The notes under the pieces are model-generated. The model did not search any database. It was not told the DNA's origin and saw only the letters and a program-made list of their open reading frames with translations. From contig CAZEIW010000015.1 of the NCBI GenBank assembly GCA_964512305.1, positions 1-8,171 on the forward strand: DNA of 8,171 nucleotides, in the 5' to 3' direction. The translations under genes and the position numbers were made by a program. The DNA is from CAZEIW01 sp964512305 (lineage in GTDB: Bacteria > Pseudomonadota > Gammaproteobacteria > Burkholderiales > Burkholderiaceae_F). Below are positions 1 through 8,171 of this stretch, piece after piece (the first letter of the stretch is position 1; every line of letters begins with the position of its first letter).

Positions 1-1
1 G

Positions 2-403
2 GCAACGGTCGCGGCGCTGCGCGCGCGCCCCGAGTGCAACGGCAAGGTCGCGGCGATCGGCTACTGCATGGGCGGCACGCTGTCGTTCCTGTGCGCGGCC
101 AAGATCGCCGTGGACGCGGCGGTGTGCTACTACCCGGGCGGAATCGACCGCCAGCTCGAGCAGGCGGCATCCGTCAAGTGCCCGCTGCTGGTTCACTTCG
201 CGGGGAACGACAAGAGCATCGGGCCGGCGGCGGTCGAGGCGGTGCAGAAGGCTTTCGCCGGTCGCGCGAATGCGGCGTTTCACGTGTATCCCGGCGCGGC
301 GCACGGGTTCAACTGCTGGGCGCGCGCCGCCTACAACCAGCTGGCGGCGCTGCTGGCGCACGGGCGGACGTTGGAGTTCCTGGCAGGGCCGCTCGCGAGG
401 TGA
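2..403 (+). CDS. Dienelactone hydrolase family protein, C-terminal part (5' end outside window)
   Basis: This is the last 133 codons of an alpha/beta-hydrolase of the dienelactone hydrolase family, ending at TGA 401-403; the start lies left of the window. The nucleophile elbow GYCMGG is visible with its Cys codon at 65-67. The acid of the triad is probably the Asp in FAGNDKSI (209-211), and the catalytic His is in GAAHGFN (302-304). The order and spacing Cys-Asp-His match the family, whose members are usually about 220-250 residues, so roughly the first 40 % is missing. Family members hydrolyse dienelactones in chloro-aromatic degradation (the chlorocatechol pathway), but many act on other esters or lactones and the substrate here is unknown. 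The protein is presumably cytoplasmic. The next gene on the same strand starts 243 bases downstream, so an operon with it is unlikely. Family assignment is strong; substrate is not inferable. Confidence 0.9.
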   Translation, partial: ATVAALRARPECNGKVAAIGYCMGGTLSFLCAAKIAVDAAVCYYPGGIDRQLEQAASVKCPLLVHFAGNDKSIGPAAVEAVQKAFAGRANAAFHVYPGAAHGFNCWARAAYNQLAALLAHGRTLEFLAGPLAR

Positions 404-475
404 GCGAGCGAAGCACGGACTCGTTGGAATCACACACTGACCTCCTTGTTATGGCATCCGAGCAACAGCCACAGC

Positions 476-505
476 TTGCCAATTCCGAGACATGGTTACC
501 AAAAT
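476..505 (+). promoter_or_regulatory. Candidate sigma-70-like promoter for the TonB-dependent receptor gene
   Basis: TTGCCA (476-481) matches the -35 consensus at 5 of 6 bases. It is followed after 18 bases by CAAAAT (500-505), which matches the -10 consensus at 4 of 6. The element lies in the least GC-rich part of the 243-base gap and about 140 bases before the receptor start, which would give a structured 5' leader. This is a pattern match only; a promoter for an alternative sigma factor elsewhere in the gap is equally possible. Confidence 0.25.
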
Positions 506-588
506 GACCGCTTCTTGCGGTCCTCGGAGGCGCGGGCGGATCTTCACGATGGGCCCACCGGAGTAGGGGTCGCAAGGACTCCTTGCGG
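506..588 (+). promoter_or_regulatory. Structured leader of the receptor gene: two hairpins with a shared alternative partner
   Basis: Two perfect inverted repeats lie between the promoter candidate and the receptor start. The first is GACCGC (506-511), loop TTCTT, GCGGTC (517-522). The second is CGCAAGG (571-577), loop ACT, CCTTGCG (581-587). The heptamer CTTGCGG occurs twice, at 514-520 and 582-588, so CGCAAG (571-576) can pair either with 582-587 or with 514-519; the latter would open the first hairpin. Competing helices of this kind occur in attenuators and riboswitches, and short hairpins can also be operators. No known riboswitch consensus was recognised; the cobalamin type was considered because it often precedes outer-membrane receptor genes. 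Neither hairpin is followed by a T-run, so intrinsic termination is unlikely. Confidence 0.35.
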
Positions 589-636
589 AAGGCTGGCTTG
601 CGCCGACCGGACCCCGCCAGGGGACTCACCAAGACA

Positions 637-643
637 GGGGGGG
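637..643 (+). promoter_or_regulatory. Ribosome-binding site of the receptor gene (G-run)
   Basis: Seven consecutive G residues end 3 bases before the ATG at 647, giving a non-canonical but purine-rich Shine-Dalgarno region that can pair with the CCUCC of 16S rRNA. Together with the signal peptide that begins at this ATG, it fixes the start at 647 rather than at the in-frame ATG at 446. A CCCC tract (612-615) can pair with GGGG (620-623) or with this G-run, so occlusion of the site is conceivable. Confidence 0.55.
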
Positions 644-646
644 AAC

Positions 647-3535
647 ATGAAGATGCTGAACAAGGTACTCGCCGCCTTGGCGATGGGGCTTGTCGTCCTG
701 GCATTTGCGCCGAGGGTTGTAGCGCAGCAACCGACCGATCAGGCGTCCGCGGCGTCGGTCGAGAAGATCGAGATTACGGGTTCTGCAATCCGGCGCATCG
801 AGTCAGAGGGCGCCCTTCCGGTGACGGTCATTTCCCGCGACGCCATCGACAAGTCGGGCGTCACGACCGTCACCGACCTCATACAGAACCTGCCGGAAAT
901 GACGGGCGGGAATTTCCAGATGTCGTCGAACTCGGTCAACGGCAACGGCAACGGCGCAACCACCGCGGCCATCCACGGACTCGACGAGAAATACACGCTG
1001 GTGCTGCTCAACGGCAAGCGCATCGCGCCTTATGGCGGTTTCGGCAACGGCGCTGTCGCCGACGGCTCGGTGAATCTGGAGAGCATTCCGCTCGACGCCA
1101 TCGAGCGCGTCGAAGTCTTGAAGGACGGCGCGTCGGCCCTTTATGGCTCGGATGCCATCGCCGGGGTCATCAACTTCATCACCCGGAAGAACGCGACCGA
1201 CGGCGCTGCGTTCTTCAATATGAGTCAGCCGAGACAGTCCGGCGGTTCGACGTGGAGCGCCGGCATCAGCAAGGGCTTTGGCGATCTCGCCAAGGACGGC
1301 TACAACGTGCTGGCGACTTACAGCCACGACTACCAGGAGAAGCTCGAAGCCAGCCAGCGCGACGTGTCGAAGCGCGGCGGCTACGTGCCGTTTTCGTCGG
1401 GCGGCACGAACTACCTGCTGTACATGACCTCGATCAACTCCCTCCCGGCCAACATCTCGCTGGATCAAAGCGGCGCCACGTTCAGCCCCTATTTCAATGC
1501 CAACGGCAATTGCACCGGCAATCCGGTGCTGTTCGTGCACAACGGGTACTGCCGGACCAACTACGCGGCGACCGTCGAGGACATTCCGGGTTCTTCGCGC
1601 GACAGCGTCTTTCTCGACGGTCGCTTGAAGATCAACCCCGGGATGACCGCCTTCGCCGAAGCGGTGTATTCCAAATTCGACATGAAGGCCCAGTTCGCAC
1701 CGCCGGCGCAGCCGATGGGCCTGGGCACCAATGACCTGCCCGGCCAGCCGCTCAACATCCTTTGGCAGAAGTACGTCGTTCCCTATCTGGCCGCCAACAA
1801 CGACCCGAGCACGTCGGGCACGCTCGACTATCGCGCGTTCGACGCCGGCGGCCGCACGGACGACTGGGTGACGACTGCGAGGCATCTGGTGCTGGGGCTG
1901 GAAGGCGCGTTTAGCGGCTGGGACTACAGCGCAAGCATCGTCGCGTCGACCAACGAGGACAAGGACAACCTGGCCGGCGGCTACGTGGATTTCAACAAGC
2001 TCGTCGCCTTGATTGCCAGCGGCCAGTACGACCCGGTGATTCCGGTCCCCGGCCAAAGCCTGCAGTCGGCGGTGCTGGGCGGCACCTTTATACGGACGAC
2101 GATGACGCAGAACATGCTGACGATGCATGCGTCGAGGGAACTCTTCCAGCTGCCCGGCGGCCCCGGTTCGCTGGGTGTCGGCGCGGATTACACGAAGCAG
2201 CACATCAGGGAGGAGCCGAACGCCCTGGCCCAGTTCGGCAACGCAACGCCCGGTCAGCAGGGCAATGTCGACTACGCCGTCGGCGGGTTCTACGGATTCA
2301 TGCCGCTTGATGCCAGTCGCAACAACTGGGGCGCCTTCGCCGAAATGCTGATGCCCGTGGTCAAGTCTGTCGAGGTCACCGCGTCGCTGCGCTACGACAG
2401 CTACGACAAGGTGCACAACGCGTCGCCGTTCACGCAGCCGTACGATCCGACGACCGGCCTGCTGTACCCGCTGCCGGCGCAGGACCAGGGAAACAGCATC
2501 AACGCGACCACATTCAAACTGAGCTTCCGCGCGCTCCCCGTCGAGTCCGTGCTTCTGCGCGGCTCCTACGGCTCGGGCATCAAGGCGCCGACGATTCCGC
2601 AGATCGCCAATCCGCTGTTCTTCGCCAGCAATACGGTCGGCTCGTACGCGTGCCCGTTCCCCGGGACCCTCGCCTGCAACGCGCTGCCCAACGGACAATA
2701 TGACCTGCTGGCCGACGGCAACCCGGCCAGCGGCAGTGCTGGACTGAAGGCGGAGACCTCGCGTCAATGGACTTTCGGCGGGCGCCTCGAGGCAATGAAG
2801 GGCTTTTCGGTCGGGATCGACCTGTGGGCCATCAAGATGAATCACCAGATCCTGGCCGGTGTGCCCGAAGCGTTCGCATTCAACAATCCCGCCCTGGTCC
2901 CCGACGCCTTCATCAGCAACTACCGGGATCCGTCGGGTCCGATCACGGTCGCTTTGAAGCAGATCCCGTTCAATGCCGGCCATTCGGAGACCGAGGGCCT
3001 GGACTGGAACTTCGATTTCAGGAGGCAGACGAGCATCGGCAACCTGACCGTCGACCTGAGCGGGACCCACATGATCAAGCAGCGCTTCCAGTTGCTCGAG
3101 GGTGGCCCGTGGTACACCGATCTCGGCGTGTTCGGGCCCGACAACAACGTCGTGTTCCGCAACACGATGCGCCTGGTGCTTTCGGTGCAGACGGGCGCGT
3201 TCACGAACACGCTGTCGATGTCGTACAAGTCCGGCTACCAAGACGAGTCGTACACAGCCGATTCGGCGACGGTCCGCCTGCAGAATCCGGACGGCACGCC
3301 CGGGGCGCCGGTGGATTTCGCGGGCCTGGACGTTTCGTCGTACAAGCTGTTCGACTGGCAGACCCGCTACCAGCTCAACAAGTCGTGGCGCTTCACGCTG
3401 GGCATCAACAACATCTTCAACACCGCGCCGCCGTTTTCGCTGAAGACGGTCGCCGGCAACCAGGTGGGATACGACAGCCGCTACGCGGATCCCACGGGGC
3501 GAGCCTTCACGGCTGGCGCGCTCTTCCGCTTCTGA
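647..3535 (+). CDS. TonB-dependent outer-membrane receptor
   Basis: The 962-residue product is an outer-membrane active transporter powered by TonB-ExbB-ExbD. Residues 1-26 form a Sec signal peptide (MKMLNK, a hydrophobic core, then cleavage after VVA before QQ). A TonB-box-like segment, VEKIEITGS, follows at 38-46. The plug domain runs from about 45 to 185 and includes VLLNGKRIAPYGG and the signature IERVEVLKDGASALYGSDA near 152-171, then GVINFITRK. The remainder is a beta-barrel with many aromatic-rich strands, ending in AGALFRF; a terminal Phe is the usual outer-membrane assembly signal. I found only four cysteines, in two close pairs (289/302 and 669/677), probably disulfides in extracellular loops. 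Its length exceeds simple siderophore receptors (about 700) and fits the 900-1000 residue group that includes receptors for carbohydrates, peptides and other large nutrients. The substrate cannot be read from the sequence and no binding-protein or ABC gene is adjacent. The start at 647 was chosen from the signal peptide and G-rich ribosome site. It is preceded by a structured leader and ends 2 bases from the convergent minus-strand gene. Confidence 0.95.
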   Translation: MKMLNKVLAALAMGLVVLAFAPRVVAQQPTDQASAASVEKIEITGSAIRRIESEGALPVTVISRDAIDKSGVTTVTDLIQNLPEMTGGNFQMSSNSVNGNGNGATTAAIHGLDEKYTLVLLNGKRIAPYGGFGNGAVADGSVNLESIPLDAIERVEVLKDGASALYGSDAIAGVINFITRKNATDGAAFFNMSQPRQSGGSTWSAGISKGFGDLAKDGYNVLATYSHDYQEKLEASQRDVSKRGGYVPFSSGGTNYLLYMTSINSLPANISLDQSGATFSPYFNANGNCTGNPVLFVHNGYCRTNYAATVEDIPGSSRDSVFLDGRLKINPGMTAFAEAVYSKFDMKAQFAPPAQPMGLGTNDLPGQPLNILWQKYVVPYLAANNDPSTSGTLDYRAFDAGGRTDDWVTTARHLVLGLEGAFSGWDYSASIVASTNEDKDNLAGGYVDFNKLVALIASGQYDPVIPVPGQSLQSAVLGGTFIRTTMTQNMLTMHASRELFQLPGGPGSLGVGADYTKQHIREEPNALAQFGNATPGQQGNVDYAVGGFYGFMPLDASRNNWGAFAEMLMPVVKSVEVTASLRYDSYDKVHNASPFTQPYDPTTGLLYPLPAQDQGNSINATTFKLSFRALPVESVLLRGSYGSGIKAPTIPQIANPLFFASNTVGSYACPFPGTLACNALPNGQYDLLADGNPASGSAGLKAETSRQWTFGGRLEAMKGFSVGIDLWAIKMNHQILAGVPEAFAFNNPALVPDAFISNYRDPSGPITVALKQIPFNAGHSETEGLDWNFDFRRQTSIGNLTVDLSGTHMIKQRFQLLEGGPWYTDLGVFGPDNNVVFRNTMRLVLSVQTGAFTNTLSMSYKSGYQDESYTADSATVRLQNPDGTPGAPVDFAGLDVSSYKLFDWQTRYQLNKSWRFTLGINNIFNTAPPFSLKTVAGNQVGYDSRYADPTGRAFTAGALFRF

Positions 3536-3537
3536 TA

Positions 3538-3540
<3 letters not shown>
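3533..3540. other. Convergent stop-codon palindrome
   Basis: TGATATCA is a perfect 8-base palindrome holding both stop codons: TGA (3533-3535) for the plus-strand receptor and TCA, read as TGA on the minus strand (3538-3540), for the hydantoinase/oxoprolinase fusion. Only TA separates them. No hairpin followed by a T-run is visible on either side, so each transcript must run into the 3' end of the opposite gene before it stops, producing overlapping antisense 3' ends. Confidence 0.9.
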
Positions 3541-7293
<3,753 letters not shown>

Positions 7294-7296
<3 letters not shown>

Positions 7297-7312
7297 GCCG
7301 AATCATGGCATG
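7294..7312 (-). promoter_or_regulatory. Inverted repeat overlapping the start codon of the fusion gene
   Basis: On the minus strand CATGCC (7312-7307), loop ATGATTC, GGCATG (7299-7294) forms a perfect 6-bp stem, with the initiation ATG as the last three bases of the 3' arm. No Shine-Dalgarno-like purine run is found in the 20 bases upstream. The 47-base gap to nrsF (7297-7343) otherwise holds only GC-rich sequence, including the palindrome GGCGCGCC (7312-7319), and no clear promoter. Translation may depend on coupling or read-through from nrsF, or use an SD-independent start. Confidence 0.4.
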
Positions 7313-7343
7313 GCGCGCCGCGCGACTGGCGCCGGCCCGCGCC

Positions 7344-7985
7344 TCACCAGCGAAGCAGGCGCGGCCCCAACAGCGCGCCGACCCCCGTCGGGACGAGCAT
7401 CCCCACGACGTACCAGATGCCGAGGAACGGCGCCGCCAGCTCGGGACAGTGCAGCGTGTAGGCCAGCGCGCCGACAGCGCCCGCGGCCAGGCCGCACGCC
7501 GCGCCCGCAAGCCGCAACCTGGTCGGTGCGAGGCCCTTGACGACCCAGACGAAGGCGATGAAGAGCGGCACGGAGATCCACGTGATCCGCATCGAGCAGA
7601 CCTTCGCCGTCTGCCCCAGGATCAGGGCGGCGCGATCGGGCGCGTTGGCGCCGATCAGCACGACGGCGGCCATCACCCAAATCGCGGCGAACGGTACCGC
7701 GAGCCCCCACGGCAGCCAGCCCAGGCGGAGACCCGGGTGCGCGAGACGACGCATGGCGAAGATGGCAAGAACCCCGAGGGCCGCGCAGAACGCTTCCCGC
7801 GCCCAGAACATGGGAACGGACAACTCGTCGGACAAGTTCGGCCGCGGGCCCAGGATTCCCAGCACGAGCGCGACGGCCGCCGCGCCCCCCGCGAGGATGG
7901 CCATGAGCAGGCGGCGCCGCGCCGCTTGCGGGTCGACCGCATCGGCACCGCGAGCCAGCGCCGCAACCAGATCGTCGGTATTCAC
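7344..7985 (-). CDS. nrsF: NrsF (DUF1109) family membrane anti-sigma factor
   Basis: The 213-residue inner-membrane protein matches the NrsF/DUF1109 family from end to end. A short cytoplasmic N-terminus (MNTDDLVAALARGADAV, a family hallmark) is followed by six predicted membrane helices at about 26-46, 58-78, 92-112, 132-150, 158-177 and 183-205. The protein ends in GALLGPRLLRW. In Caulobacter the homologue holds ECF sigma factor SigF at the membrane and releases it under heavy-metal (chromate, cadmium) or oxidative stress. Two conserved cysteines are needed for that response; their likely equivalents here are Cys130 (in AKVCSM) and Cys180 (in LHCPE). Two further cysteines (67 and 164) are within helices. 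The GTG start at 7985 is supported by AGGAG 6 bases upstream and by the 4-base overlap (GTGA) with the preceding sigma-factor stop, which indicates translational coupling and stoichiometric synthesis. The inducing signal in this organism is unknown. Confidence 0.93.
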   Translation of the reverse strand: MNTDDLVAALARGADAVDPQAARRRLLMAILAGGAAAVALVLGILGPRPNLSDELSVPMFWAREAFCAALGVLAIFAMRRLAHPGLRLGWLPWGLAVPFAAIWVMAAVVLIGANAPDRAALILGQTAKVCSMRITWISVPLFIAFVWVVKGLAPTRLRLAGAACGLAAGAVGALAYTLHCPELAAPFLGIWYVVGMLVPTGVGALLGPRLLRW

Positions 7986-8171
7986 GACCCGCTCCTGATT
8001 TTCGCCGCGAGCGCCTTCAACCCTCGATGCACGCCCACCTTGACCGCCGACTCCGACATGCCCGTGCGCCGGGCCGTGTCCGCGACCGACAGACCCTCCA
8101 GTTTGACGTACTGGATCGGAAGCCGCTGCCGATCGGGAAGGCTGCCGAGCAGCTTGGCGATATCCCGCCGC
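7982..8171 (-). CDS. ECF RNA polymerase sigma factor, C-terminal region 4 (5' part outside window)
   Basis: The last 62 codons of a sigma-70 family ECF factor are present, ending at TGA 7984-7982; the gene begins to the right of the window. The residues form the region-4 helix-turn-helix that contacts the -35 element: LLGSLPDRQRLPIQYVKLEG, then LSVADTARRTGMSESAVKV and GVHRGLKALAAKI. The MSESAVKVGVHRGLKAL recognition helix is typical of sigma factors paired with DUF1109 anti-sigma proteins (group ECF16 in the ECF classification, as I recall it). The stop overlaps the nrsF GTG by 4 bases, so the two are one operon and NrsF is the expected regulator. Such pairs usually autoregulate from a promoter upstream of the sigma gene, which is not in view. 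Region 2 is not available to confirm the class. Confidence 0.93.
   Translation of the reverse strand, partial: RRDIAKLLGSLPDRQRLPIQYVKLEGLSVADTARRTGMSESAVKVGVHRGLKALAAKIRSGS
7992..7996 (-). promoter_or_regulatory. Shine-Dalgarno of nrsF, inside the sigma-factor gene
   Basis: AGGAG on the minus strand lies 6 bases before the GTG at 7985 and within the last codons of the sigma-factor gene. It is the cleanest ribosome-binding site in the window and decides the GTG start of nrsF. Confidence 0.75.

Noticed and set aside
390..410. Hairpin CGCTCGC / GCGAGCG around the stop codon of the hydrolase gene as an intrinsic terminator
   Set aside because: The 7-bp stem is perfect, but no T-run follows and it includes the last codons; at most a weak pause or part of Rho-dependent termination.
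446..646. In-frame upstream extension of the receptor gene from the ATG at 446
   Set aside because: The extra 67 residues do not resemble a signal peptide or known domain and are followed by a clear signal peptide starting at 647, with a G-rich ribosome site in front of it.
404..646. Cobalamin or other known riboswitch upstream of the receptor gene
   Set aside because: I could not find the conserved cobalamin-box sequence or another known aptamer core; only simple hairpins are seen.

Overview
The window is GC-rich (visibly well over 60 % G+C) with the codon bias and gene content of a proteobacterium. A betaproteobacterium (Burkholderiales-like) fits best, because of the ECF sigma factor/NrsF pair, the hydantoinase A-B fusion and the large TonB-dependent receptor. 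That placement is inference: no rRNA or other marker is present.

Layout, left to right. (1) Positions 2-403, plus strand: C-terminal part of a dienelactone hydrolase family enzyme, with its Cys/Asp/His triad visible. (2) Positions 404-646: non-coding leader holding a weak promoter candidate, two perfect GC-rich hairpins that share a segment, and a G-run ribosome site. (3) Positions 647-3535, plus strand: a complete 962-residue TonB-dependent outer-membrane receptor. (4) Positions 3538-7296, minus strand: a 1252-residue fusion of hydantoinase/oxoprolinase subunits A and B, similar in architecture to ATP-dependent 5-oxoprolinase. It converges on the receptor gene with only 2 bases between the stop codons. 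(5) Positions 7344-7985, minus strand: a six-helix NrsF (DUF1109) membrane anti-sigma factor. (6) Positions 7982-8171, minus strand: the region-4 end of its ECF sigma factor, overlapping nrsF by 4 bases.

The sigma/NrsF pair is a regulatory module that probably senses stress at the inner membrane. The hydantoinase/oxoprolinase gene lies 47 bases downstream of nrsF on the same strand, so read-through is possible, but no functional link is visible. The receptor and the hydrolase have no evident pathway connection to the fusion enzyme.

The most unusual structure lies inside the fusion gene: two tandem arrays of a 33-base palindromic unit, about 0.8 kb apart and in opposite orientation. They share roughly 80 % identity, and both are read in frame as 11-residue peptide repeats. 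One sits in a variable segment of the A domain and the other exactly in the A-B linker. They resemble REP-like elements that have entered a protein-coding gene without breaking it, comparable in principle to the Rickettsia palindromic elements.
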